64,000 nucleotides of DNA from Gordoniibacillus chartarius (GTDB lineage Bacteria; Bacillota; Bacilli; Paenibacillales; NBRC-103111), in contig NZ_JBHLWN010000027.1 of NCBI RefSeq assembly GCF_042432825.1, forward strand, positions 1-64,000, in the 5' to 3' direction. Below the pieces are notes generated by a model. The model was not told where the DNA came from, did not search any database, and saw only the letters and a list, made by a program, of their open reading frames with translations. The translations under genes were made by a program, and so were the position numbers. Shown here piece after piece: positions 8,142 to 17,367 of the stretch (within the stretch, counting starts at the first letter, position 1; every line of letters begins with the position of its first letter).

Positions 8142-9959
8142 ATGATGGGAATTTATCGTAAAATAACGTCAAGCCTGCGGGCCAAGCTTCTCACGATGTT
8201 CGTGATCTTCACGTGTCTTCCGTTAATCGTTGTCGGGCTTATTTCTTACCATAAATCGTATAATACGGTATTTTCCAATAGTAAAGCTTCCACGATGATG
8301 CTGGCCGAGCAATTGGCCCGGGATATCGACAATGTGTTTACCGACACAAGAAAGCTGCTTGAGCTGGAAAAGAACCCGAATGTTCTTCACTTCTTATTTT
8401 CACAGAACGACACCTATCAGGATGCCGCCTCCATCTTGCAAACGATGTCCTCGTATAGACAAACGTATAAGTATGACAACGTTCTCAATATCACGATGAT
8501 CAATATGTACGGCCGCGGCATCAGCGAACGGAAAGGCGTATTCCAGCTGGAGCATAACGCTTTACGGAATCCGCATTTCGACTATCTCATTCAAAATCCT
8601 GACGCCGTGCTGCATATTCCTCCTAATGACGCATCGGCCATCCGGCCTTTGGACGGCTTTCAATACAAAAAAAGAAGCATCATCTCGATCGTTTCCACGG
8701 TCAAACAGCGTGTCACCCACGAAGTCATCGGTTTCATTATTATTGATGTGGACGATCGGATGGTGAAGGACTTTTGCGATAACGTCATTATCGGGAAAAG
8801 CGGCTTTTTCTTCGTCGCGGATCGTGCCGGCAATGCCATCTTCAAGCCGTCGAAGGATGTTCATACGGCCAAGTGGTTTCAAAGCGGCAGCATCCATGCC
8901 ATTCTCGATACAGAGAACAAACAATATATCGACAGGTCGGAAGGAAAGCCTTCGTTCATATTCTCTTCTCTCTCCAAGTCAACCGGCTGGATGATCGTAG
9001 GCGTCGTTCCGCTGCAGGAAATTGTTCGGGAAGCCAACTCGATACGGCAGCTCATTATTGTTAGTGTCATTCTTAGTATTATTTTTGCTATTACATTGTA
9101 CTTCTTCGTCTCTACGCGCTTAACCCGGCCCGTTCGCGTCTTGAAAAATAAAATGCAGCTCGCCGCTTCCGGATTCCTTGAAGCCAAAGTGACGCTAGCG
9201 GGCAGGGATGAAATCGCCGATCTGGGCAACAGCTTCAATATTATGCTGCAAAAGATCCGCAACCTGCTCGACCAGAGCATCAAGGAGCAGCAGGAAATTA
9301 AAAAATCGGAGCTGCGCACGCTGCAGGCACAAATTAATCCCCACTTTCTATACAACACTTTGGATTCCATTGTATGGCTTGCCCAATCCGGCAAGAAAGA
9401 ACAGGTCGTGCAGCTCGTCTTAGCTCTGTCGAAGCTGTTCCGGATCAGCTTGAGCAAGGGAAGAGACTGGATTACGCTGGACAAAGAAATGGAACATTTG
9501 GAAAGCTATTTGACGATTCAGCAATTTCGGTATCGCGACATATTGGACTACCAAATCAATATTGATGCCAATCTGTATTCGTTCCCCATTCTGAAGATGA
9601 CGCTGCAGCCGATCGTTGAGAACGCTTTATATCACGGACTAAAGAACAAGCGCGGCAAAGGGATGATCCGAATTTCAGGCAGGTTGGATGGAAATACCCG
9701 TACGATTGAACTGCTTGTGGAGGATAATGGAAAAGGCATCTCTTCGGAGCGGCTCGAGCAGCTGCGCAAAGACTTAATGGCTCCTCATTTACCCGAGCAG
9801 ACAGGCAACGAGGTTTCCGGCGGGTTCGGCCTGCACAATGTACATAGGCGCATACGGTTATTTTATGGAGAAGCTTATGGCGTTCAAGTGGACAGCATCG
9901 AAAATGAACAAACCACGGTGACCATAAGAATCCCCTGCGATTGGAGTGAAACGGATTGA
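8142..9959 (+). CDS. Sensor histidine kinase, YesM/LytS-like
   Basis: A 605-residue membrane kinase. Residues about 15-35 form a first membrane segment, residues 36-300 an extracellular Cache-type sensor region, and about 305-328 a second membrane segment followed by a HAMP domain to about 380. The kinase core is of the His_kinase type: QAQINPHFLYNTLDSI places the phospho-accepting His at residue 401, and NALYHGLKNKRGKG with DNGKGIS and GGFGLHNVHRRI are the ATP-binding boxes. It is translationally coupled to the response regulator gene (stop and TTG start overlap). Together with the regulator and the binding protein downstream it probably senses the sugar imported by the divergent transporter. 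Confidence 0.92.
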   Translation: MMGIYRKITSSLRAKLLTMFVIFTCLPLIVVGLISYHKSYNTVFSNSKASTMMLAEQLARDIDNVFTDTRKLLELEKNPNVLHFLFSQNDTYQDAASILQTMSSYRQTYKYDNVLNITMINMYGRGISERKGVFQLEHNALRNPHFDYLIQNPDAVLHIPPNDASAIRPLDGFQYKKRSIISIVSTVKQRVTHEVIGFIIIDVDDRMVKDFCDNVIIGKSGFFFVADRAGNAIFKPSKDVHTAKWFQSGSIHAILDTENKQYIDRSEGKPSFIFSSLSKSTGWMIVGVVPLQEIVREANSIRQLIIVSVILSIIFAITLYFFVSTRLTRPVRVLKNKMQLAASGFLEAKVTLAGRDEIADLGNSFNIMLQKIRNLLDQSIKEQQEIKKSELRTLQAQINPHFLYNTLDSIVWLAQSGKKEQVVQLVLALSKLFRISLSKGRDWITLDKEMEHLESYLTIQQFRYRDILDYQINIDANLYSFPILKMTLQPIVENALYHGLKNKRGKGMIRISGRLDGNTRTIELLVEDNGKGISSERLEQLRKDLMAPHLPEQTGNEVSGGFGLHNVHRRIRLFYGEAYGVQVDSIENEQTTVTIRIPCDWSETD

Positions 9960-11581
9960 AAAAGGTATTCCTGGTCGATGACGAAATCTTAATTCGAGAA
10001 ACGATTAGAGAATGTATCGATTGGGAGAAGGAAGGGCTGATTTACTGCGGGGACGCATCGGACGGCGAAGTCGCTCTTCCCCTCATCGATCAACTTCAGC
10101 CGGACATATTAATTACAGATATATTAATGCCTTTCATGAACGGTCTTGAATTAAGCATCATTATGCGGCAAAAGTACCCCGATATGAAAATTATCATCAT
10201 TAGCGGCCACGCGGAATTTGAATATGCCAGGAAAGCCATGCAAATCGGAGTTCAAGAATACTGCCTGAAGCCCATCAGCGCCGACGAACTGGTCAAGGTT
10301 CTTCACCATGTCAGCGGAATCATCGATAAAGAACGGGAAGCGAAAGCAAAGGAACGAAACCGTACGGAGCTGACGCAATCCAAGCTGTTAAACGACTTGT
10401 GCAGCGGTTTCGTAACGACCACCGAGGTCATGCACCTCAGCTCATCTCTGCATCTGCCTATTGTTGCCCGCTACTACGTAGTCACGGTGCTGGACCTTCG
10501 CGGCTCGGAAGCGTTCAAGCCGGAAGAAACCGAGCTGTTCCAAGGAAGCGAGCTTTCGCTTCTGGACCGGTGTCTCGAACTCAGGCAAACTAGCAAGCAT
10601 CTGAAGTTCCAGCGCAGCCGCTCCGAAACCGTCTTCATCATCAAGGGCGATACGCTGGAGCAATTACATGATGAAATCCGGGTTTTTAGAGATGTGCAGA
10701 AAGCGATCCCGGAAGAAGCGAATACCCTTCATATTTCTATTGGCATCGGCAGTGTTCAAGATCGGCTGCACAATGTTCATCTCTCCTTCTTAGACGCCAT
10801 GGAGGATGTGTATTGGAGAAGGCTGTCCCGTCAAAATCGGATTGCGCTCCACGAAAATTACTCGGAGACGTTAGAACCGGCATTATTTTTGGAACGCGGC
10901 GCATTCATTGATTTTATTAAGGTCGGTACGCCGCACAAACTGGAGGCATTTGTTGCCGAATACGCTGCCGCCTTACGCCACATCCATTGGAATAGCTCCT
11001 CGGTCGGCTTTTACATCTTGAATGATCTGACGATTGAAGCGTTCCGATCCAATAAAGATATGTACCGGCACGTTCCGGAGCCGGAGAAGTCACTGCACCG
11101 GTTTCAACAAATGATCGGAAATATCCGTTCCTGGGAAGAAGCCTGCTCGTATTTCATCAAGCTGATTGAACAATTTTGGTCATGGCGAGCCCGAATTTAC
11201 GATAAATATAGCGATTTGATCGCTAAAGTGAAAGATTACGTTCAAGCGAACTTTAATAAGGACACGATGTCTTTACAGGATGCGGCCGATTATGTCAATT
11301 TGAGTCCAAACTACTTAAGCCGATTATTCAGCCAGGAAACCGGGCAAACCTTCATTGAACACTTAACCCAAGTCCGGATCCGCAAAGCGATGGAGCTTCT
11401 GAAAGGCACCGCATCCAAATCGTATGAAATCGCTTTTCTCGTCGGCTATAATGATCCGCATTATTTTTCGAACCTATTCAAACGGATTACAGGCATGACG
11501 CCTAAGGAATTTAGAAAAACCGGAACGATGGAAGGTTCGCTAGATATGCTGAAAGGGGAACCGCTTCATGAGGAGGCATAA
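9956..11581 (+). CDS. Response regulator with AraC-type DNA-binding domain, YesN-like
   Basis: A 541-residue regulator. The receiver domain occupies residues 1-120, with the acidic pair Asp8-Asp9, the phospho-acceptor Asp55 (ILITDILMP) and the conserved Lys in EYCLKPI. A long linker of about 300 residues, usual for YesN-type regulators, leads to a C-terminal AraC HTH pair at about 430-525 (SLQDAADYVNLSPNYLSRLF and YEIAFLVGYNDPHYFSNLF). The start is TTG at 9956, overlapping the kinase stop. It is expected to activate the divergent ytf-like operon after phosphorylation by the kinase. The gene overlaps the following binding-protein gene by 14 bases. Confidence 0.92.
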   Translation: MKKVFLVDDEILIRETIRECIDWEKEGLIYCGDASDGEVALPLIDQLQPDILITDILMPFMNGLELSIIMRQKYPDMKIIIISGHAEFEYARKAMQIGVQEYCLKPISADELVKVLHHVSGIIDKEREAKAKERNRTELTQSKLLNDLCSGFVTTTEVMHLSSSLHLPIVARYYVVTVLDLRGSEAFKPEETELFQGSELSLLDRCLELRQTSKHLKFQRSRSETVFIIKGDTLEQLHDEIRVFRDVQKAIPEEANTLHISIGIGSVQDRLHNVHLSFLDAMEDVYWRRLSRQNRIALHENYSETLEPALFLERGAFIDFIKVGTPHKLEAFVAEYAAALRHIHWNSSSVGFYILNDLTIEAFRSNKDMYRHVPEPEKSLHRFQQMIGNIRSWEEACSYFIKLIEQFWSWRARIYDKYSDLIAKVKDYVQANFNKDTMSLQDAADYVNLSPNYLSRLFSQETGQTFIEHLTQVRIRKAMELLKGTASKSYEIAFLVGYNDPHYFSNLFKRITGMTPKEFRKTGTMEGSLDMLKGEPLHEEA

Positions 11582-12551
11582 GAAGTTTTGTATGTTGTGG
11601 ATGCTGCTGCTGTTCACGCTATGCAGCTGCAGCGGGGCGGCGCCAATCCAATCCGAATGGGGCCATCGTGCTGCCGATACCTCCTATTCCGACGCCGCTG
11701 CTATGAAGCGTTCCGATCCTTTAGTATTCGGCATTATTTATCCTATGGCGCATCCGTTCTACGAAAAAATTACCGAGTCCATTGAAGCGGCCAGCGAGCC
11801 TTACCCCATTCAACTAATCGTCAAGGCCCCGGATGAAATCAACCTGGAGCAGCAAATTCGAATGATGGAAACGTTGATGAAACAGAAGGTGCATGGCATT
11901 GCGATTGATCCTATCGATCCCGAGGCGCTGGCCCCGTTCATTAATAAGGCGGTGCAATCCGGAATCCCCGTCGTTTGCTTCGAATCGGACGTTCCCGGCA
12001 GTGAACGCTATTCGTATATCGGAAGCGATCCGCTTAAGGAAGGCACGTTAATGGGGCAAGTCATTGATCGCGAGCTTAACGGGAAGGGCATGATGATGAT
12101 CGAAGGAAGCTTATCCGGCTCCCCCCAACAGAGTCAGCGTCTCGAAGGAATCCTGCAATATATGAGAAAGCAAACCGAAATCCAGGTGCTGGACATACGG
12201 TATCATAACGGTAACAGTGAACTTGCCATCGCCGACATGCAGCACATGATCGATGCCCATCCGCACTTCGACGCTTTAGTTTCTTTAGACATGATTTCCA
12301 GCACCAGCTCCATACTTGTGTGGAAATCTCAAGGCTTGAAGCGCTATGCGGTCACCTTCGGCTTGACACCCGATGTGAAGGAAGCCCTGCTGAACGGTCA
12401 AATTCATTCCGTTATCTCCGCTAATGAACATCTGTGGGGAGACAAAATTATCGAGCAGCTGCTCGCGGCACACAACAAAATACCTAGTACGAACTGGATT
12501 GATACGGGTTATATGGAAGTTGGGCAACGTGACATTCCCAATCCGTATTAG
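11568..12551 (+). CDS. Sugar-binding lipoprotein co-transcribed with the two-component system
   Basis: A 327-residue RbsB-type binding protein with a short signal ending in LCSC (lipid-anchored Cys21). Landmarks are PLVFGIIYPMAHPFYEKI, LMKQKVHGIAIDPIDPEAL, GIPVVCFESDV, YSYIGSDPLKEGTLMGQ and a C-terminal HSVISANEHLWGDK. It overlaps the regulator gene, so it belongs to the sensing operon rather than to the transporter operon. The plausible role, known for related chemosensory binding proteins, is to present the sugar to the Cache domain of the kinase. It is clearly less similar to the two transporter binding proteins than those are to each other. A direct transport role remains possible. Confidence 0.85.
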   Translation: MRRHKKFCMLWMLLLFTLCSCSGAAPIQSEWGHRAADTSYSDAAAMKRSDPLVFGIIYPMAHPFYEKITESIEAASEPYPIQLIVKAPDEINLEQQIRMMETLMKQKVHGIAIDPIDPEALAPFINKAVQSGIPVVCFESDVPGSERYSYIGSDPLKEGTLMGQVIDRELNGKGMMMIEGSLSGSPQQSQRLEGILQYMRKQTEIQVLDIRYHNGNSELAIADMQHMIDAHPHFDALVSLDMISSTSSILVWKSQGLKRYAVTFGLTPDVKEALLNGQIHSVISANEHLWGDKIIEQLLAAHNKIPSTNWIDTGYMEVGQRDIPNPY

Positions 12552-12710
12552 TTGGACAGGATTCATCGCGTTTCCCGGTCACGGATAAGAACGGTTTACG
12601 ATCGGGTAATCAAGCGTTTTTCTCTCTACATGGTGGAGCCGCAGTCGCCGCTGTTCGGGGAGCTGAAGCCGCGAGAGAAGCTCGGGACGAGCACCTTCAT
12701 TTCGAATTAA
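12552..12710 (+). other. Open 52-codon frame continuing in phase after the binding-protein stop
   Basis: After the TAG stop of the preceding gene the same frame stays open to a TAA at 12708-12710. The last part reads SLYMVEPQSPLFGELKPREK and has protein-like composition. It may be the in-phase tail of a lost gene or a chance frame; I do not recognise a family. It slightly overlaps the end of cntE on the other strand. Confidence 0.25.
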
Positions 12711-13887
12711 TCATTTTACTTCCCCTAACAGCGAACGCCGCTGCCGCAGCTCCGATTACGGCGCATAATCCATACATGAAGGAATAGGAGGTCAGGTCGG
12801 CGATCGGCCCCATGACGATGCCTCCCAAGGATACGCCGAGGTCGGCCGTCGCGATAAACAATCCGATTAAGACGCCTCTCTCCGCTTTAGGCAGTACAAA
12901 GCTCAAGTACGTAGTCAGCGTCGGATACAGCAGAGCCTGAGCGATGCCGAGCATAAACGCACCTGCGTAGAACAGCGCCGCACCTGCACTCGCAGACAAA
13001 CCGACGGCAAGCGAAGCCGAGATCAGGAGCAGCATCATGCCTCCAACGAGGGAAGCACGCCATTGGCCGTCTGACGGAAGCCGGGATTTGAGAAGGAATC
13101 TCGCGGCTACTACGACCGTCGCCTGAATCGTGAGGTAGACGGCTGCGCTGCCGCCCTTGATCTCCGACACGTACAACGGCACAAACGCCGTCACCGCTCC
13201 GAACACCACCGAAGCGCTCAGCATCAGCACGCCGCATCGGAGCAAGTGGGAATTACTCATCAGCTGACCCATTGCCCTCATCATGGCCGCCCCCGGTTTC
13301 GCCCCTTCATTACCGCTTGCCTCTTCCCCCGGCTTCTGCTCGATACGCGCTGTAAATCCTACGGCTCCGGTCAATATCGCGATGGAAATCATCGAAATGA
13401 CGAATACGCTTATCTCTCCCGTCTGCCACATCCCTATAGCTAGTAACGGTCCAAATATGCCCGGCAAATAGGAACACAGGGAATACATGGAAATTCCTTG
13501 CGAACGGTCCTCATCAGGCAGTGTATCGATAATGCCAAGCTGCAGTGCCATCGAGAAAAATGCGGTGCAAATGCCCTGAAGCACGCGAGCCAGGAAATAC
13601 CCCTCAAGGCCGGTAAACGTGTACAGCAGGAGCGCAAAAGCATGGACAGTAAGCAGAATGCGCAGCACCCGGATCGGACCGTAACGCTGTATGAAGCCGC
13701 CGGCCCACGGCCGGAAAACCATCGTAGTCAGCAAATAAGCTCCCATAATGACGCCAATCGTCGTATTGGACGCCCCCAGCGCCTCTCCCTTTAAAGGAAT
13801 GATGACATTCAGAATCGAATTGGCGCTGAAATAGAGCAGTGTAAGCAAATAGAGCCGAAGATACGGCCAGGATAACGCACCTTTCAC
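12697..13887 (-). CDS. cntE: Metallophore exporter of the MFS family, CntE
   Basis: A 396-residue major-facilitator protein with about 12 membrane segments. It matches the staphylopine exporter CntE of Staphylococcus along its length: KGALSWPYLRLYLLTLLYF at the start, GVIMGAYLLTTMVFRPWAG, FTGLEGYFLARVLQG, TAFFSMALQLGIIDTLP and YPTLTTYLSFVLPKAERG. Its job is to export the freshly made metallophore. The GTG at 13887 is chosen because AGGAAAGGAG precedes it and the protein then begins exactly where CntE does; upstream in-frame codons would run into cntF. It is the last gene of the cntABCDFE unit, as in Staphylococcus. Confidence 0.92.
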   Translation of the reverse strand: MKGALSWPYLRLYLLTLLYFSANSILNVIIPLKGEALGASNTTIGVIMGAYLLTTMVFRPWAGGFIQRYGPIRVLRILLTVHAFALLLYTFTGLEGYFLARVLQGICTAFFSMALQLGIIDTLPDEDRSQGISMYSLCSYLPGIFGPLLAIGMWQTGEISVFVISMISIAILTGAVGFTARIEQKPGEEASGNEGAKPGAAMMRAMGQLMSNSHLLRCGVLMLSASVVFGAVTAFVPLYVSEIKGGSAAVYLTIQATVVVAARFLLKSRLPSDGQWRASLVGGMMLLLISASLAVGLSASAGAALFYAGAFMLGIAQALLYPTLTTYLSFVLPKAERGVLIGLFIATADLGVSLGGIVMGPIADLTSYSFMYGLCAVIGAAAAAFAVRGSKMINSK

Positions 13888-13933
13888 CGCATTCTCTCCT
13901 TTCCTCCCCCTCGGGCATAGCCCTCGGCTGCTG

Positions 13934-14671
13934 TTACCATATGACCTTACGCAGCAGTTCTCTTGCATATGGAGACTGCACATGCTTCAGCTCCGCGGTC
14001 TTGATGATCTCCACGATTTCCCCGTGACGAAGGATCATCATCCGGTCGCACAGATATGCAGCAGCCTGGATATCATGAGTAATGAAAATATATCCCATGC
14101 CATATGCCGTTCTCAATCGCTTCAGCAGCTCCAGCACTTGCATTTGAACCGAACCGTCGAGCGAGCTGGTGGCTTCGTCGAGCAAGATGCATTGAGGCTC
14201 CACGGATACCGCCCTAGCGATGCATACCCGCTGCGCCTCGCCTCCGGACAGCTCGTGCGGATACCTCGGAAGATAGGATTCGTCCAGTCCGACCTGCCGC
14301 AGCAGCTTGCCGATATCGAACGATTCGCTCGCTTTCCCCGCAAATCTTAGAGGTTCGAGAATGGCCTGACGAACCGTAAAGAACGGATTGATGGATGACG
14401 TATAATCCTGAAAGACCGCGCTGATAGCTCCTCGACGTGAGCTTCGATCCGAGACGGGTTTCCCGTCGAAGGCAATTACGCCGCTGTCGGGCTTCTCAAT
14501 GCCAAGCAGCAATCTCCCCAGCGTCGATTTGCCGCTGCCGCTTTCGCCGATAATGCCGAGGCTTTCGCCCTTCCTCCATTCGAACCCAATATGACGCAGC
14601 ACTTGTCGGCGAACTTGACTAAACCAGCCGTTCTGCCGATAGGATTTGTTGACATCTTCAACCTTCAACAT
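13934..14671 (-). CDS. cntF: Metallophore ABC transporter ATP-binding protein CntF
   Basis: A 245-residue ATPase of the oligopeptide/nickel (Dpp/Opp) type. It has Walker A GESGSGKST near residue 41, signature LSGGEAQRVCIARAV, Walker B CILLDEATSSLD and the switch histidine in FITHDIQAA. It energises import of the metal-loaded metallophore together with CntD. Its start overlaps the end of cntD by 14 bases and a 46-base gap leads to cntE. The C-terminal extension usual for OppF-type proteins is short here, as in CntF. Confidence 0.9.
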   Translation of the reverse strand: MLKVEDVNKSYRQNGWFSQVRRQVLRHIGFEWRKGESLGIIGESGSGKSTLGRLLLGIEKPDSGVIAFDGKPVSDRSSRRGAISAVFQDYTSSINPFFTVRQAILEPLRFAGKASESFDIGKLLRQVGLDESYLPRYPHELSGGEAQRVCIARAVSVEPQCILLDEATSSLDGSVQMQVLELLKRLRTAYGMGYIFITHDIQAAAYLCDRMMILRHGEIVEIIKTAELKHVQSPYARELLRKVIW

Positions 14672-15479
14672 CGTTAGCGCCTCCCATTAACTGCTTGTAA
14701 TGGCGGGTTAGCGCCTCCTTGGAGGAAACCAGATAGCGGGTATACGGATGGCTTGCGCAGGCGAAGATGTCTCGGGTCGCGCCGCGCTCGACGATTTCCC
14801 CGTCCTTCATGACAAGCACATTGTCCGCAATGCGTCTCACCACTCCCAAATCATGCGATACAAAAATGATCGCGCTCCCCAGTCGATTACGCACCCCCTC
14901 AAACTGCTCCACCACCTCATACGCTGTGACGGCATCCAACGCCGTGGTCGGTTCGTCGGCGATGATAACATCGGGCTCCAGCACAATGGCCAGTGAGATC
15001 ATGACACGTTGCAGCATCCCCCCCGACAGTTCATGGGGATAACGACGCATCACCGAAGCCGGCTCCCTCAAGCCTACGGCGGACATGGCCGCGGTCAGTT
15101 TGGCCTCCATCTCGCTGCGGCTCCAATCGTAATGGACGCTCAGCGTCGCTTGCAGATGAGATCCGATCGGTCGTGACGGATCGAACGCACTCATGCCGTT
15201 CTGCATGATCATGCAAAGCCGCCGCCCTCTGTACCGCCGCATCTCCTTGTCGGAAAGCATCGACAAATCCAATCCGTTCAGAGCTATCAGGCCCGTTTGA
15301 CGAATGCCCTTCCGATTCAGCCGCACAAGCGATCGGCAAGTCAGTGACTTACCGCTGCCGCTTTCTCCGACAACGGCCAGGCACTCCCCTCTTGACAGCC
15401 GGAAGGAGCTGCCGTGCACCAAGACTCGACCGGAGCGCTCCTCCCAAATTTTCAATTGGTCGACCTCAAGCATGCTCAT
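14658..15479 (-). CDS. cntD: Metallophore ABC transporter ATP-binding protein CntD
   Basis: A 273-residue ATPase of the OppD/DppD type with Walker A GESGSGKS (about residues 36-43), signature LSGGMLQRVMISLAI, Walker B VIIADEPTTALD and FVSHDLGVV. It forms the nucleotide-binding heterodimer with CntF under the CntB/CntC channel. The start ATG overlaps the cntC stop in an ATGA junction, and the stop lies inside the start of cntF, so the genes are translationally coupled. No key residue is missing. Confidence 0.9.
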   Translation of the reverse strand: MSMLEVDQLKIWEERSGRVLVHGSSFRLSRGECLAVVGESGSGKSLTCRSLVRLNRKGIRQTGLIALNGLDLSMLSDKEMRRYRGRRLCMIMQNGMSAFDPSRPIGSHLQATLSVHYDWSRSEMEAKLTAAMSAVGLREPASVMRRYPHELSGGMLQRVMISLAIVLEPDVIIADEPTTALDAVTAYEVVEQFEGVRNRLGSAIIFVSHDLGVVRRIADNVLVMKDGEIVERGATRDIFACASHPYTRYLVSSKEALTRHYKQLMGGANDVEG

Positions 15480-16378
15480 CCTGGTGAAGCCACCTCCTTT
15501 CTACGCAGTTCCTGCGCGTTTCCGTCTGCGCTCGCTTCCGCGCGCTTACCGGCGATCATCAGCTTGGGATCAATGGCCTTCTGCAGTGCATCCGATAGAA
15601 AATTGACAGCCGAAACGACAATAATAATGGCCAGACCGGGAGCGAGCATGAGCTCGGGGCGAGTGAACATGACCGCTCTCGCCTCGTTCATCATCATCCC
15701 CCACTCGGCATGGGGAGCTTGAATGCCAAGACCGAGGAAGGACAAACCGGATATTTGCAAAATCATCGAGCCAAACGCGCTGCTGGCGACGATCGCCAAC
15801 TCCGGCAGCGCCACAGGGGCGATATGCCGTGCCATAATACCGAAGTGACCGATTCCCAGCACCTTGGCGAACTTAACGTAGTCGGCATCCGCAAATTGCA
15901 TGACCGCCGTGCGTATAACGCGGGCGAACCAAGCCCATTTCATCACGACGAACGCTATGAGAATATTGGTCAGCCCAGCCCCCATCATACCGACAATAGC
16001 CAGTGTCATGACGTAGCCGGGAAACGACAGCATAATATCACAAATACGCATCAGCACGGCATCTGTCTTCCCCCGGAAATAGCCTGCAATAAAGCCGAAT
16101 ACGGCTCCGACCGAAGCGGACGCGCCCAGGGCTGCGAGCACCCAAAGCACGCTTGGACGGATTCCGTAGATCAGCCGCGACAGGATGCAGCGCCCCAGAT
16201 GATCGTTGCCTAGCCAATGCTTCCAGGATGCACCCGCGAACCGCAGCTCCATGTTGGCTTCGTTCGGAGGATGAGGGGCAAGCAGAGGAGCACATAACCC
16301 GATCAGCAGCGTTGCTGCGATGACAGCCAGAGATGCCGCAGCCAGTTTGTCCTTGAATAGTCGCTCAAGCAGGTTCAT
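15476..16378 (-). CDS. cntC: Metallophore ABC transporter permease CntC
   Basis: A 300-residue permease of the DppC/OppC family with about six membrane segments. The N-terminal cytosolic stretch is followed by AASLAVIAATLLIGLCAPL, and the extracytoplasmic motif WLGNDHLGRCILSRLIYG is a family hallmark (usually HPLGTDxxGRD). The ATPase-contacting EAA loop lies around VKFAKVLGIGHFGIMARHI. It pairs with CntB. The ATG at 16378 follows the cntB stop with no intervening base (TAGATG), so translation is tightly coupled. Confidence 0.9.
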   Translation of the reverse strand: MNLLERLFKDKLAAASLAVIAATLLIGLCAPLLAPHPPNEANMELRFAGASWKHWLGNDHLGRCILSRLIYGIRPSVLWVLAALGASASVGAVFGFIAGYFRGKTDAVLMRICDIMLSFPGYVMTLAIVGMMGAGLTNILIAFVVMKWAWFARVIRTAVMQFADADYVKFAKVLGIGHFGIMARHIAPVALPELAIVASSAFGSMILQISGLSFLGLGIQAPHAEWGMMMNEARAVMFTRPELMLAPGLAIIIVVSAVNFLSDALQKAIDPKLMIAGKRAEASADGNAQELRRKEVASPG

Positions 16379-17311
16379 CTAGAACTCCTTCCTTAGCTTC
16401 GGGTTCAGTGCCGCATTCAACATGTCGGACATTGTGTTAAACAGGACGAACGCGACGGACAGCACCAGTACGTAGGCTTGTATAATGGGGAAATCCCGGC
16501 CCAGAATCGAATTCACGGTAAGCGTACCGAGGCCCGGCCATGCGAATATATTTTCCACGACAACCGTGCTTCCCAAGATGACCGGTATGGCAAGACCGAA
16601 CACCGACACGGCGACTTGCAAGGAATTGCGTAACACCTTCAGCGTCAAGCTTCCTTCCGACAATCCGCAGGCTCTGCCGTAAAATACATAATCCTCGTTC
16701 AGATTGCTCAGCATGGAGCTTCGAATGATACGGAAATAAATGCCGGCATACCCGATCGCGATAACCGCAACCGGAAGCACATAGCTGCCATACGAATCCA
16801 TGCCGCTTGTTGGCAGCAAGTCAAGCTTGACGGAGAAGTACCACACCTTAAGCGCAGCCAGCCAGTAGGAGGGCATTGACGTGAGCAAGAAGGAGAACCC
16901 CCTTACCGAAAGGTCGAGCCACTTCCCCTCCCTCGCAGCACAAACGACACCTAAGACAATCGATAACACAATAATGAACAGTGAGGATACCAAAGTCAGC
17001 TTCAGCGTGTTCAGCAAGGCAGGGCCAAGCAGCGACCATACCGGCTTACCCGTTATGTAGGAGCTTCCGAAATCAAGCTGGAGACAAGACATCAGCCACT
17101 CCCCGTATCGCACGAGCAGCGGACGATCCATGCCAAGCTCGGCCCGTGTCTTCGCAATCAGCTCTTCCGTGATGGCGGGCACTCCTTGCGCGTGCAGAAC
17201 GACCTCGGCCGGGTCCATTGGCGACAGCCCGTTCAATATAAAGGTCAAAAACGAAATGACGACAAGCAGCGGAACAGCAATGCTAACCCGTTTAACCGCG
17301 TAACCGACCAT
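16379..17311 (-). CDS. cntB: Metallophore ABC transporter permease CntB
   Basis: A 310-residue permease of the DppB/OppB family. The N-terminal segment VGYAVKRVSIAVPLLVVIS begins the first membrane helix, the external loop contains AELGMDRPLLVRYGEWL, and the EAA loop region reads FYGRACGLSEGSLTLKVLRN. The C-terminal FAWPGLGTLTVNSILGRDF is typical of the family. It forms the import channel with CntC. An AAAGGAGAT site precedes the ATG. A 56-base gap separates it from cntA, the only sizeable gap before cntF, with no terminator-like hairpin visible. Confidence 0.9.
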   Translation of the reverse strand: MVGYAVKRVSIAVPLLVVISFLTFILNGLSPMDPAEVVLHAQGVPAITEELIAKTRAELGMDRPLLVRYGEWLMSCLQLDFGSSYITGKPVWSLLGPALLNTLKLTLVSSLFIIVLSIVLGVVCAAREGKWLDLSVRGFSFLLTSMPSYWLAALKVWYFSVKLDLLPTSGMDSYGSYVLPVAVIAIGYAGIYFRIIRSSMLSNLNEDYVFYGRACGLSEGSLTLKVLRNSLQVAVSVFGLAIPVILGSTVVVENIFAWPGLGTLTVNSILGRDFPIIQAYVLVLSVAFVLFNTMSDMLNAALNPKLRKEF

Positions 17312-17367
17312 ATCTCCTTTACTCGCACCTCACTTTTGCCGAATGTAAATGTAGGTTTATATTCGTA

